A DNA stretch of 64,000 nt, taken from positions 248,001-312,000 of the forward strand of contig NC_015388.1 of the NCBI RefSeq assembly GCF_000195295.1, written 5' to 3'. The notes beneath the pieces were generated by a model. The model was not told the DNA's origin. It worked only from the letters and a program-made list of their open reading frames with translations, and did no database searches. A program made the position numbers and the translations under genes. This document shows, piece by piece, positions 1-8,662 of the stretch (positions are counted from its first letter, which is position 1; the number at the start of each line of letters is the position of its first letter). This DNA is from Desulfobacca acetoxidans DSM 11109. Its GTDB lineage: Bacteria; Desulfobacterota; Desulfobaccia; Desulfobaccales; Desulfobaccaceae.

Positions 1-1
1 A

Positions 2-559
2 GTTCTGCTCCCGGCCTTTGCGGATGAAGAGATCAAACCCGATGATCAGACGATAATATACATCAATCCGGTGGATCATATTATGGTCGGCGGTCCGGCG
101 GTGCATTCCGGCCTTACCGGACGTAAGAATGCCATTGACACCTACGGGGAGTACTCCCGTCACAGCGGCGCTGCCCTGAGCGGCAAAGACCCCTTGCGCA
201 TCGACCGGGTGGGGGCCTATGCGGCCCGCTATGCCGCCAAGAATGTCGTGGCCGCCGGACTGGCGGCGGAATGTGAGGTACAGCTCAGCTACTCCATCGG
301 CCGCTCCCGGCCGGTAAGTATCCAGGTAGAGACCTTCGGTTCCGGCAAGATCGCCGATTCCAAGATTGCCGCGCTGTTAGAGCAGTATTGCGAATTCCGA
401 TTGGCTGGTATCCTCAGAAACTTTAACCTGAGATTCCTGCCGGCCTTGACTAAAAACGGTTTTTACCGCAAACTGGCGGCCTACGGCCACGTAGGTCGGC
501 TGGATCTTGAACTGCCCTGGGAAGCCACCGACAAAAAAGAATTGTTCAGTAATCCCTAA
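2..559 (+). CDS. metK: S-adenosylmethionine synthetase, divergent, 3' part only
   Basis: Makes SAM from methionine and ATP in the cytoplasm. The reading frame is open from the first bases of the window, so the gene begins upstream and only about 185 C-terminal residues are seen. Recognisable MetK signatures are GGP followed by SGLTGRK, IDTYGEYSRHSGAALSGKDP, AAYRAR-like GAYAARYAAKNVVAAGLA, and a C-terminal AAYGHVGR...PWE block. Compared with E. coli MetK, the GD of the GGPxGDxGLTGRK motif is VH and the Lys of the SGKDPxKxDR motif is Arg, so this is a variant subfamily. The two genes downstream, btaA and btaB, both consume SAM, which suggests a functional link across the 206-nt gap. The family assignment is firm; the subgroup and activity are inference. 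Confidence 0.9.
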   Translation, partial: VLLPAFADEEIKPDDQTIIYINPVDHIMVGGPAVHSGLTGRKNAIDTYGEYSRHSGAALSGKDPLRIDRVGAYAARYAAKNVVAAGLAAECEVQLSYSIGRSRPVSIQVETFGSGKIADSKIAALLEQYCEFRLAGILRNFNLRFLPALTKNGFYRKLAAYGHVGRLDLELPWEATDKKELFSNP

Positions 560-654
560 AGCAATACCGTTTTCGGTTTCTGATTTCTTGTTGGTAATTG
601 TCATTCTTTAAAAAGCAGCCGCAAATTATGGAAGTAAGCTAGCAGTGACTGTAC

Positions 655-699
655 GGTTCCAATCTGTTCGACTCGGAACTAGGAACTTATTTTCTGATT
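655..699 (+). repeat. Dispersed intergenic repeat family 1, copy A
   Basis: Begins GGTTCCAATCTGTTCGACTC and runs to a shared ACTTATTTTCTGA end. Closely similar stretches in the same orientation occur at 5663-5701, 16821-16879 and 62427-62480, always between genes. This copy fills the gap between metK and btaA. Confidence 0.6.
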
Positions 700-765
700 A
701 ATATCAACATAGTATATAAATTATCGGCTTCAATTCAAAGGAAACCTGATTTAAGGAGTTGACGT

Positions 766-1917
766 GTGTTTAAAGGCACGGCGCAGCAATTTTTTGACCT
801 GATTCACGGACATCGCTTGATCTATAATGCCTGCTGGGAAGATCCGAGGATAGACCGTCAGTTGCTCAGATTGGAGCCGCAGAGCGAGCTGGTGGTCATT
901 ACCAGCGCCGGTTGCAATATTCTGGATTATCTCCTGGATTCGCCTAAAGAAATTCATGCCGTGGATGTCAACTATCGGCAGAACGCCCTGCTGGAGTTTA
1001 AACTGGCTCTCTTCGCCAGGGGTAATTTTGAAGACCTCTTTGCCCTGTTCGGGAATGGGGGGATTGAGAACTATCAAGAGATTTACCGGTCGGTGCAGGA
1101 AGATTTATCACCCGCCGCCAGGAAATTTTGGGATAGGAAAATCAAATACTTCAGCCTGGGGGGGGTAAGAAGGTCCTTTTATTGGCGGGGGGCGGCTGGC
1201 GATTTCGCTTGGCTGATGCGGCTCATCCTGTTTGGCAGGGCAAAAAATAGCCAGACGGCGCTTGAATCCTTCCTCAACAGCAAGACCCTGGAGACCCAAA
1301 GGCGTCGCTACGAGCCACTGGGGAAAAAGCTCCACCACAGAGCGGTTTCCTGGCTGATTCGCCAGCCCTGGTGCCTGGCACAGGTGGGGGTGCCGAAAGC
1401 GCAGATAAATCTTCTGAATCGGACCCACCCGCAGGGTATAAACGGATTCGTTCAGGAAAAAATACGGCGCGTCATGACCGAAACCCCTATCCGGGAGAAC
1501 TATTTCTGGCGGGTTTACCTTACCGGTTCCTACATCCCGGAATGTTGTCCGAACTATTTAAAGCGGGAAAATTTCCGGCAGATTCAGGCCCAGATCGCAA
1601 GGGTCAAACTCTATAACAGCACCTTAACAGAATTTTTGAAGAGGCATCCAGGAAGCTACAGCCATTTTGTCCTACTGGATCACCAAGATTGGCTGGCCCG
1701 GCATCAACCCCAGGCCCTGGAGGAGGAATGGCAGTATATCTTCCACAACAGCCGTCCCAGGGCAAAAATCCTGATGCGGTCAGCAGGCCTTGAGTTGGAT
1801 TTTTTGCCTCCCCGAATACGGTCCCGGCTGCGCTTCTTTCCAGAACGAACCTTCCCGTTGCACGCCCAAGATCGGGTAGGAACCTACGGCAGTCTCCACC
1901 TGGCCCAGGTACAATAA
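766..1917 (+). CDS. btaA: BtaA: SAM:diacylglycerol 3-amino-3-carboxypropyltransferase
   Basis: Predicted to move the aminocarboxypropyl group of SAM onto diacylglycerol, the first step to the phosphorus-free betaine lipid DGTS, at the inner membrane. The 383-residue protein matches the BtaA/DUF3419 family in length and landmarks: YNACWEDP near residues 20-27, ITSAGCNILDYLL at 45-57, AVDVNYRQNALLEFKLA at 65-81 (SAM-binding region), and a late SHFVLLDHQDWLA block followed by EEEW and NSRPRAKILMRSA. Translation starts at GTG 766, 7 nt after AAGGAG (753-758). The stop codon overlaps the btaB start by one base (TAATG), so the two are probably translationally coupled. Family membership is clear; the lipid product is inferred. 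Confidence 0.88.
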   Translation: MFKGTAQQFFDLIHGHRLIYNACWEDPRIDRQLLRLEPQSELVVITSAGCNILDYLLDSPKEIHAVDVNYRQNALLEFKLALFARGNFEDLFALFGNGGIENYQEIYRSVQEDLSPAARKFWDRKIKYFSLGGVRRSFYWRGAAGDFAWLMRLILFGRAKNSQTALESFLNSKTLETQRRRYEPLGKKLHHRAVSWLIRQPWCLAQVGVPKAQINLLNRTHPQGINGFVQEKIRRVMTETPIRENYFWRVYLTGSYIPECCPNYLKRENFRQIQAQIARVKLYNSTLTEFLKRHPGSYSHFVLLDHQDWLARHQPQALEEEWQYIFHNSRPRAKILMRSAGLELDFLPPRIRSRLRFFPERTFPLHAQDRVGTYGSLHLAQVQ

Positions 1918-2609
1918 TGCCCAGAACTTCAGAGTTTCCAAATAGCGACAATCTGGCCGCATTAGTGCGCTACTATCGCTTTCATTCCCGGATTTATGAT
2001 GCAAGCCGCTGGTTGTTTCTTTTCGGTCGCAGCCGACTCATCCAGATGCTTCCCACCTATTGCCAACCGAACCACATCCTGGAGGTCGGCTGTGGCACAG
2101 GGAAAAATCTATTGCATCTGCACCGGATATTCCCCAATGCCAGCCTTGCCGGATTAGATCTGAGCCCCGCCATGTTGGACCGGGCCCGGACCAAAATGGC
2201 CCGTCAAGACCATGTCCCTGAGTTTATTCAGCAAGCCTACGATCGGCCAATAGCGCCTGACGTTCCTTACGACCTCCTGGTTTTTTCCTATACCCTATCC
2301 ATGTTCAATGCCAGCTGGCGTCAGGCCATCGGCTCGGCGTATGCCGATCTACGACCGGGAGGGGCCGTCGCCGTGGTTGACTTCCACGATTCGCCCGTTG
2401 CCGTCTTCAAAAAATGGATGGCCTGCAATCATGTCCATATGCAGGGTCATCTCCTGCCCGAACTCCGGTCCGGTTTCCATACCCGGTTCTGTGAGATTTA
2501 CCCCGCCTACGGCGGCCTCTGGACGTATTTTCGGTTTATCGGGGAGAAGGTTGAAAGGCCTTTTTCTGACGTCGGCTCTCTAATATCTAAGACAGCCGGC
2601 AAGACCTAA
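1917..2609 (+). CDS. btaB: BtaB-like SAM-dependent N-methyltransferase
   Basis: A class I SAM methyltransferase expected to add three methyl groups to diacylglyceryl-homoserine, giving the betaine lipid DGTS. Motif I is HILEVGCGTGKN at residues 53-64, the acidic SAM-ribose loop is LAGLDLSPAMLDRA at about 74-88, and a later DLLVFSYTLSMF segment matches motif II/III. At 230 residues it has the usual size for BtaB. Its ATG shares a base with the btaA stop, and nothing follows in the operon before the convergent gene. By sequence alone it could be another small-molecule methyltransferase; the tight coupling to btaA is what supports the name. Confidence 0.8.
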   Translation: MPRTSEFPNSDNLAALVRYYRFHSRIYDASRWLFLFGRSRLIQMLPTYCQPNHILEVGCGTGKNLLHLHRIFPNASLAGLDLSPAMLDRARTKMARQDHVPEFIQQAYDRPIAPDVPYDLLVFSYTLSMFNASWRQAIGSAYADLRPGGAVAVVDFHDSPVAVFKKWMACNHVHMQGHLLPELRSGFHTRFCEIYPAYGGLWTYFRFIGEKVERPFSDVGSLISKTAGKT

Positions 2610-2631
2610 AAAACTGGCCAATTTCAGGCTT

Positions 2632-4161
2632 CTAGTGGGTTTTATACTGTTTGGGGTTGATCTTGTAATTCTTGATCTTATAGCCCAGGATGCGCAGACT
2701 GGTATCCAGGTATTCGGCGGCCTGGGTCTGGTTTCCATGGGAAACGCGCAGCGCTTCGATAATCATTTCCTTCTCCAGGTGTTCGATGGCCGCAGCCAGA
2801 GATGTGTTCTTGCTGCCCTCAGAGCGGTCCGGATTCTGCAGACTGGCCGGCAGGTGGATGGTCCGGATAGTTTCTTCGTCGCAGACCAGCAGGGCCCGCT
2901 CGATCACATTTTCCAACTCCCGGACATTACCGGGCCAGTGATACTGCATCAACAGATCAATCGCCGGCGCCGAGATGCGTTTAGTATTTTTATTATTCTC
3001 CTGACTATATTTCTGGAGGAAATATTCGGCCAGGAGGATAATGTCGGTCTGCCGCTCCCGCAACGGCGGTAGATAAATCGGAAAAACGTTCAGCCGGTAG
3101 TAGAGGTCCTCTCGAAACGAGCCATTTGCCAGCAGTCCTTCCAGATCGCGGTGAGTAGCGGCAATGATGCGCACGTCCACCTCCATGCTTTTAACGCCGC
3201 CGACGCGAATGAATTCTCGCTCCTGGATAACCCGCAAGAGTTTGAGCTGTACGGTGGGGCTCAGGTCGCCGATCTCATCCAGAAAGATAGTGCCGCGCTG
3301 GGCCAACTCAAACCGACCCATCTTGGCTTGGGTGGCGCCGGTAAAGGCCCCCTTTTCGTGTCCGAAGAGTTCGCTCTCTACCAGGGTTTCGGGCAGGGCG
3401 GCGCAGTTGACGCGAATGAAAGGTTTGCGGGCCCGTTTGCTGTTGTAGTGAATGGCGCTGGCCACCAGTTCCTTGCCGGTGCCGCTCTCTCCGCGGATCA
3501 GGACGGTGGCGTTGCTTCCCGCCACGCGCTGAATCATCTCAAAGACCTGGCGCATCTTGTTCGAATTGCCGACGATATTGTCCAGGTTGTATTTGTCCTG
3601 CAACTCCTCCCGCAACTTCAGGTTCTCGGCCTGCAGGCGTTGTTTTTCCTGATCAATGAGCATCAGGTTGTTCACCGCCTGAGCGATGACTGAGGCGATA
3701 ATGGTCAGGAGCTGCAGGTCGGCGTCCAGATGAATTTCCTCCTGGTATAATCGGTCGACGCTGAGCGCCCCGATAGTCTGTCGGCCGATCTTAATCGGAA
3801 CGCAAATAAAAGAGATGTCCTGTTTCTGGAGATCGCCGCGGGAGCGGGTGCGATTTAAAAATGTCGGTTCCTGGCTGATCCGGGGGACAATAGCCGGCTC
3901 ACCGTTTTCGACGACGCGGCCGGTAATGCCTTCGCCTAATTTATAGCGTCCCCGGCGGCGGGCTTCTGACGTCAGGCCATGGGCAATTTCAATCTGTAGT
4001 TCTCGGGTGTCGGGGTTTAAAATCGTAATCGTTCCCCGATTCATCCCCATGCCGTTGGCCAGGATGGAAAGAATTTTCTGCAAGCCGCTTTTTAAAGATC
4101 CGGGCCGGTTAATGGCCTGAGTAATCTCATAGAGACAGCCTAAAGATTCGGCTTCCAACAT
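2632..4161 (-). CDS. NifA-like sigma-54-dependent transcriptional activator (GAF / AAA+ / Fis)
   Basis: A bacterial enhancer-binding protein that remodels sigma-54 RNA polymerase. An N-terminal GAF domain covers about residues 1-170 and a short coiled linker 165-190. The AAA+ domain has Walker A GESGTGKE at about 224-231, the sigma-54 contact loop GAFTGA at about 271-276 and Walker B FLDEIGD near 293. A C-terminal Fis-type helix-turn-helix lies at about 465-500 ([20 protein letters not shown]). The layout and HTH resemble NifA, but the GAF ligand is unknown and no nif genes are in the window, so the regulon cannot be named. It is convergent with btaB, with only 22 nt between stops, and divergent from mscL. 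Confidence 0.88.
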   Translation of the reverse strand: MLEAESLGCLYEITQAINRPGSLKSGLQKILSILANGMGMNRGTITILNPDTRELQIEIAHGLTSEARRRGRYKLGEGITGRVVENGEPAIVPRISQEPTFLNRTRSRGDLQKQDISFICVPIKIGRQTIGALSVDRLYQEEIHLDADLQLLTIIASVIAQAVNNLMLIDQEKQRLQAENLKLREELQDKYNLDNIVGNSNKMRQVFEMIQRVAGSNATVLIRGESGTGKELVASAIHYNSKRARKPFIRVNCAALPETLVESELFGHEKGAFTGATQAKMGRFELAQRGTIFLDEIGDLSPTVQLKLLRVIQEREFIRVGGVKSMEVDVRIIAATHRDLEGLLANGSFREDLYYRLNVFPIYLPPLRERQTDIILLAEYFLQKYSQENNKNTKRISAPAIDLLMQYHWPGNVRELENVIERALLVCDEETIRTIHLPASLQNPDRSEGSKNTSLAAAIEHLEKEMIIEALRVSHGNQTQAAEYLDTSLRILGYKIKNYKINPKQYKTH

Positions 4162-4223
4162 AAAACCGCTACTCCCGGAAGGTCTAATGAAGTTAAATTT
4201 TCTGCTACAACTAAAAAAATGAT

Positions 4224-4252
4224 TTCTTTTCCCCCCACGTCTGGGAAAAGAA
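4224..4252 (-). promoter_or_regulatory. Perfect 10-bp inverted repeat in the leader of the NifA-like gene
   Basis: Arms TTCTTTTCCC (4224-4233) and GGGAAAAGAA (4243-4252) flank a 9-nt loop, about 63 nt upstream of the activator's start. Read on the minus strand the hairpin is followed 3 nt later by a run of seven T, so it could be an attenuator; it could equally be an operator. The rest of the 345-nt gap 4162-4506 is AT-rich and shows no feature I can defend. Confidence 0.35.
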
Positions 4253-4506
4253 TAAGGTACTGCTGATTCTCTGAATTTCTAAGATTATTATAGTCGTTAT
4301 TACATTTTTGTCAACCGGACCCGAAATCAGCGGCTTTCATTAAGAAGTTCCCTGGCGCCGGTTGATTCCTCAGAGAAAATAGACGGAAGTTTATGGCATC
4401 TCTGGTCAAAAGTCTTGCAAATCAGAGGTAGAAAAGGTTAAATTAAACCGGTAAATAGATTACATAATATTTATTATTTCATAGCTATTTTTCTGAGAGA
4501 GGTTAA

Positions 4507-4959
4507 ATGTTTAAGGATTTTAGGGAATTTGCCATGCGCGGCAATGTCGTCGATATGGCGGTGGGCATCATCATCGGTGCGGCATTCGGAATCATTGTTA
4601 AGTCATTGGTAGATGACGTTATTATGCCGCCCATCGGCATCCTCTTGGGAAATGTCGATTTTTCCAATATCTTTTTAGTACTCAAAGAAGGGAAAGTGGC
4701 CGGTCCCTACGCTTCGGTTGCGGCGGCCAAGGAGGCCGGAGCCGTTACGCTTAATATCGGGCTCTTTGTCAATGCAGTGATAAATTTTCTCATTGTTGCT
4801 TTTGCCATTTTCATCCTGGTTCGGGGAATGAATAAACTTAAAAAGGAAAAACCGGTTGATCCCACCACGAAAGAATGTCCCTACTGTTTTTCGACGATTC
4901 CGATTCAAGCCAGCCGCTGTCCGTATTGCACCTCTGCACTGACTACGAGTCCGGAATAA
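4507..4959 (+). CDS. mscL: Large-conductance mechanosensitive channel MscL with zinc-ribbon tail
   Basis: A pentameric inner-membrane channel that releases solutes under hypo-osmotic shock. The N-terminal [20 protein letters not shown] signature and TM1 (about 15-40) are typical, TM2 lies at about 82-107, and the periplasmic loop between them is of normal size. After the usual cytoplasmic helix the protein carries an extra tail with two CPYC knuckles ([10 protein letters not shown] and RCPYCTSAL, about 120-143), a probable zinc ribbon, giving 150 residues against about 136 in E. coli. A GAGAGG ribosome-binding site precedes the ATG. Trehalose synthesis genes lie nearby, so osmotic genes may cluster, though that is only inference. 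Confidence 0.95.
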   Translation: MFKDFREFAMRGNVVDMAVGIIIGAAFGIIVKSLVDDVIMPPIGILLGNVDFSNIFLVLKEGKVAGPYASVAAAKEAGAVTLNIGLFVNAVINFLIVAFAIFILVRGMNKLKKEKPVDPTTKECPYCFSTIPIQASRCPYCTSALTTSPE

Positions 4960-5020
4960 TGTAAGCAGCCTGTCCCGTCAGAGGGTAATCTCGCTTTCAT
5001 TTCAAAAATAGAGGGGGAAA

Positions 5021-5644
5021 GTGAAGTTTTTGCCTAAGATTAGTGGTCGATTTTTCGATTACCTGCTAATCGGTAATGCAGAAAGCTTAGCTGATTTTCA
5101 ATGGTGGCTGTTTCATCCGGGCATGTTGTTTCAGTCCCGAACCCAATGGTGGGGGAAGCGGGGGCCTAGAAACCGGCCTCATGAGGGCCTGGACCTTTGC
5201 TGCTATGCCAATGCCACGGGCCGCAATGGAAGAGTCGGCCAGGATTTTTGTATTCCGGCGACATTTACCGGTCAGATTGTCAAAATTGAGGACGATTTTT
5301 TAGGAAAATCCATTTATCTCGGTCATGGTATATATTCTCCTAATGGCAGACAATTATTTACGGTGTATGGCCATACCACCCCACGGGGTTTGCTGACGGC
5401 AGGAGACAGAGTGGCCGAAGGGGAGATTATCGGGGCAGTTTCGGTGTTGGCGAAAAAAGCCCTGGTTCGGCCGCACTTGCATCTGACGTTGGCCTGGATC
5501 CCGCCCGCCGTGCCGGTGGACCAGCTAAGCTGGCAGAACCTGGGCTCCGATCCAGGTATAACCCTTATCGATCCGCTGATAGTTTTTCCGACTGCTTATC
5601 GAATCATCGCTGCGAAAGAGGAGGGTACGGTAGATTTCCTTTAA
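5021..5644 (+). CDS. M23/LytM-like metallopeptidase domain protein
   Basis: Probably a peptidoglycan-endopeptidase-fold protein. The M23 zinc-site pattern is visible: PHEGLDL (His and Asp ligands, about residues 47-53), YGHTTP near 109, and RPHLHL (HxH) near 142. The protein is 207 residues with no clear signal peptide, so export is uncertain. The start is GTG 5021, preceded by AGAGGGGG. The N-terminal 40 residues (FQWWLFHPGMLF) do not match a domain I know. It follows mscL by about 60 nt in the same direction. Zinc ligands look intact, but activity versus a scaffold role is undetermined. Confidence 0.7.
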   Translation: MKFLPKISGRFFDYLLIGNAESLADFQWWLFHPGMLFQSRTQWWGKRGPRNRPHEGLDLCCYANATGRNGRVGQDFCIPATFTGQIVKIEDDFLGKSIYLGHGIYSPNGRQLFTVYGHTTPRGLLTAGDRVAEGEIIGAVSVLAKKALVRPHLHLTLAWIPPAVPVDQLSWQNLGSDPGITLIDPLIVFPTAYRIIAAKEEGTVDFL

Positions 5645-5662
5645 TCCGCTTGCCTTTCTGAT

Positions 5663-5701
5663 GGCTCCAATCTGTTCAACTCGGAACTTATTTGCTGACT
5701 A
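5663..5701 (+). repeat. Dispersed intergenic repeat family 1, copy B
   Basis: Starts GGCTCCAATCTGTTCAACTC and ends ACTTATTTGCTGACTA. It lies in the convergent gap between the M23 gene and treY and has the same orientation as copies A, C and D. A second partial copy of its tail (CAACTTATTTTCCGGCTAA) follows at about 5748-5766. Confidence 0.6.
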
Positions 5702-5781
5702 AACACGGATTCTTTCTGTAGCGGCAAATCTGGTATCCGCCCTCAGCAACTTATTTTCCGGCTAATAGGTCAGGGGATGAC

Positions 5782-8643
5782 CTATTGAGCGACGCCCCGC
5801 AAGAGCGCCGCCGGCAACTGGCTAAAGACTGCCGCCAGAGGCAGGAGGCGGCCCGCATCGGTCAGGCGGCACGGCCGCGAGACCCCGGTTATTTCATCCC
5901 GCCAGCTATCCGGCGCCTCCTGGGGCAGGATGAGATGCGTATCGCCCCAGACCTTTTCTCCCAGAGGCCAGGTTTCTGGTTCAGTGAGCCGGGAAAAGAA
6001 GCGGCCGGCCAGGGTAAGAACCCACTGCTGGTCCAGGCGGCGGGCAAAGGCAATGACGTGTTCCTGACAGGTGCCGGCGACTGACAGTGGCAGATATTCT
6101 CCCCGGAGGAAAAGTTCGCGGTGGGTTTTACGGACCTGTAGCGCCTGGTAAATGAGCAGTAATTTTAGTCTGCCATCCCGCCAAGCGGTCAGGAGCTCGT
6201 GCAGTACAATCTTGTCTTTTTTGGACTCTCGAAGTTTTAATGTCGACAGGAGTTTTTGCCGGTGCTTAAAATCAACCGGCCGGCGGTTGTCCGGGTCCAC
6301 CAGGCTGAAATCCCAGAGCTCGGTTCCTTGGTAGAAATCCGGGATTCCCGGAGAGGTCGTTTTTAGCAGGACCTGGGAGAGAGAATTCAAGGCGCCGTAA
6401 AACGCCAGGCGTTGTTGGCAGGCCAGAAAGTCGGGCAGGAATTGATTGGCTGCCCCCTCGCTCAGGATGGCCTCGGCAAATTCAATAACCAATTGCTCAT
6501 ACTTCGGATTTGGGTCCACCCAGCGGGAGTGGACCTTGGCTTCCCGGATTGCTTTGATGAGATATTGTTTCAATCTCTCTTTAAAATCGGGAATTGCTTG
6601 CGTTTGCAGGGGCCAGGCCCCCAACATGGTCTGGTAGAGGAAGACTTCCTCGTTGGCGTCAGGAACCTCCTGGCCGTTGAACACGGCCTTACGGGGTTTA
6701 TTCCACTGTCGCCAGCGGAGCAGGCATTGGTGCCAAAACTCCGGCATCTCGGTCAACACATTGAGTCTGGCCCGAACGTCTTCACTACGCTTGGTGTCAT
6801 GCGTGGAGGTGGCGTTGAGGGTGACCGGCCAACGACGCTGTCTGGCCTCACACCAGGCATGAAACTCCCGGATCCCGACAGCTCGCCGCAGGCAGCCGAC
6901 TTCATTTAAAGAAATTAGAGGATTATAGACATACGCAGCCGTGTCCTCCAATCCCTTGGCCATGACCGGACCGGTGAACTGCTGCCACTGGCTGACGAAC
7001 CGCAGCCAGTTTTTTTTCTGGTTTTCAGGCAATCCGGGTGCATATTCCTGCATCAAAACGCGACGGAGGAAGGAGAGAGCCGGCTCTTTCAGAGCAGGAC
7101 GTTTTTGCCCGGCTTCGGTCAGGGCCTTTTCCAAATATCCGCAGTCAACCGATGATACTTCCTGACTAGAGATATAGGTGCGATAAACCGGCAGGCAGGC
7201 CGTTACTTCGATTAAGGCCTGCAAGAGGTCCTGGCGGGAGCAATCCATAGCCTGGCGATCTTTCGAGGCGAGCATGAGCAGGTGTTCCTCCAGATTCCTG
7301 ACCTCGCCGCCGAAAAGCGTTGCCATAATTAGTTTCTTCTTGTCGTAGACTACATCTTCCCAAACCGCCTCGAGGCCGCAGACTGCGCGATATATCCGCT
7401 CAACTTCCCCCAGGCCGGATTCTACCAAGAATACATTATTGAGGATATTGAGGAAATCATAGCCGGTGGTCCCGGCTATGGGCCAGGCGTCCGGCAGGTT
7501 TTCCTGATCTTCGAGGATTTTTTCGGTCACTAGATAGAAAAGTTTCCCTGGTTCGCTGTTCTTGATAGCTTGGAGGCGGTTCTGCAGACGGTGCAGGTAC
7601 CCCTCCGGATCATACAGACCGTCAACATGGTCCAAACGCAGGCCGGTAATCTTGTCGTCCTCTACTAATTTAAACAGCAGATGGTGAGTAGCATCAAAAA
7701 CCCGGGGATCTTCCACTCTTATACCGATGAGATCATTGATGCTGAAAAAACGCCGATAATTAATCATCTCTAAAGACACCAGCCAGCAAGCCAGGCGATA
7801 GGGTTGCACCCGTAAGAGGTTGTCTAAAAGATCAAAGCTGGCCGGATCACCCCGGCGGCCATTGAATTGACGCAAATTCTCGCTGATAAAGTCCTTGAGG
7901 AGAGGGGAACTCTCCCGAAGCAGCCAGAGGCTCTTTTTGATGATTGTGCTCCAATGTATCCGCTCCCGTTTTTTCTTGGCGCTGGGGGCATTACGGGGAG
8001 GGAGATTGTGAATGAGGCTGATGGTCCCGGCAAGGCGGATAAAATCCGGATTGTCCTCTCCCAAAACCGGTTTCAATTCGTCCAGACGATAGGTCAAAAG
8101 AGAAAGGTAAGTTTTTGGGTCCAAGGGGAAGGCGTGATCATAATATCTGACCACAAAGCCATTTTCCGTCAGCGCTACGGATAGCTCCTGATCTTCAAGA
8201 CACTGTCCGTAAGGGCGGCCCAGGACTGGAAGCAGAATTCTATTTTTAAGGGTTCGATAGGGGGGATCCCATTCTAGATCAAAAAATACGGCATATGGAG
8301 AACTCGGCCCGTTTTCCAGCACCTCCTGCCACCAGGGGTTGTCCCGGCTCAGGGCCATGTGGTTGGGGACCACGTCAAGTAAGAGCCCCATACCAAGGGA
8401 CCGCACCTTTTTGCACAAGGAGTCAAAGGCCGCCTTCGGTCCCAACTCGGGATTGAGTTCCAACGGGTTGGTCACTGAATAACCATGCAAACTGCCTCGC
8501 CGGGCCTTGAAGAGGGGAGAAGTGTAAAGGTCGGTTATACCGAGATCATTCAGATATGAAACGACGCTTGCAGCTTGGGAAAAATTAAAGTTGGCGTTTA
8601 ACTGTAAACGATAGGTTGAGGCCGGAGTCCGGAGAAAAGTCAT
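5782..8643 (-). CDS. treY: Maltooligosyltrehalose synthase TreY
   Basis: Isomerises the reducing-end alpha-1,4 bond of maltodextrins to alpha,alpha-1,1, forming maltooligosyltrehalose. At 953 residues it is within the family range. Visible GH13 features are the N-terminal STYRLQLNANFNF, DVVPNHMA (90-97), GLRLDHVDG (334-342, nucleophile probably Asp338), a VTEKIL acid/base segment (Glu374), and STHDTKRSEDVRAR for the third acid. It is the last gene of the minus-strand operon treZ - GH57 - treY, starting 19 nt after the GH57 stop. TreZ then cuts off the trehalose. Assignment is firm on overall pattern. Confidence 0.93.
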   Translation of the reverse strand: MTFLRTPASTYRLQLNANFNFSQAASVVSYLNDLGITDLYTSPLFKARRGSLHGYSVTNPLELNPELGPKAAFDSLCKKVRSLGMGLLLDVVPNHMALSRDNPWWQEVLENGPSSPYAVFFDLEWDPPYRTLKNRILLPVLGRPYGQCLEDQELSVALTENGFVVRYYDHAFPLDPKTYLSLLTYRLDELKPVLGEDNPDFIRLAGTISLIHNLPPRNAPSAKKKRERIHWSTIIKKSLWLLRESSPLLKDFISENLRQFNGRRGDPASFDLLDNLLRVQPYRLACWLVSLEMINYRRFFSINDLIGIRVEDPRVFDATHHLLFKLVEDDKITGLRLDHVDGLYDPEGYLHRLQNRLQAIKNSEPGKLFYLVTEKILEDQENLPDAWPIAGTTGYDFLNILNNVFLVESGLGEVERIYRAVCGLEAVWEDVVYDKKKLIMATLFGGEVRNLEEHLLMLASKDRQAMDCSRQDLLQALIEVTACLPVYRTYISSQEVSSVDCGYLEKALTEAGQKRPALKEPALSFLRRVLMQEYAPGLPENQKKNWLRFVSQWQQFTGPVMAKGLEDTAAYVYNPLISLNEVGCLRRAVGIREFHAWCEARQRRWPVTLNATSTHDTKRSEDVRARLNVLTEMPEFWHQCLLRWRQWNKPRKAVFNGQEVPDANEEVFLYQTMLGAWPLQTQAIPDFKERLKQYLIKAIREAKVHSRWVDPNPKYEQLVIEFAEAILSEGAANQFLPDFLACQQRLAFYGALNSLSQVLLKTTSPGIPDFYQGTELWDFSLVDPDNRRPVDFKHRQKLLSTLKLRESKKDKIVLHELLTAWRDGRLKLLLIYQALQVRKTHRELFLRGEYLPLSVAGTCQEHVIAFARRLDQQWVLTLAGRFFSRLTEPETWPLGEKVWGDTHLILPQEAPDSWRDEITGVSRPCRLTDAGRLLPLAAVFSQLPAALLRGVAQ

Positions 8644-8662
8644 AGTGTGCTCCCGGGAGAAA

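Noticed and set aside
560-765. Pho box for phosphate control of btaAB
   Set aside because: TTGTCAT at 597 has no properly spaced partner; CTGT-like sites near 649 and 664 are 15 bases apart and belong partly to repeat copy A.
4403-4419. Sigma-54 promoter-like TGG...TTGCA upstream of mscL
   Set aside because: GG and GC are 11 bases apart rather than the required 10, and the first element is TGGTCA, not TGGCAC.
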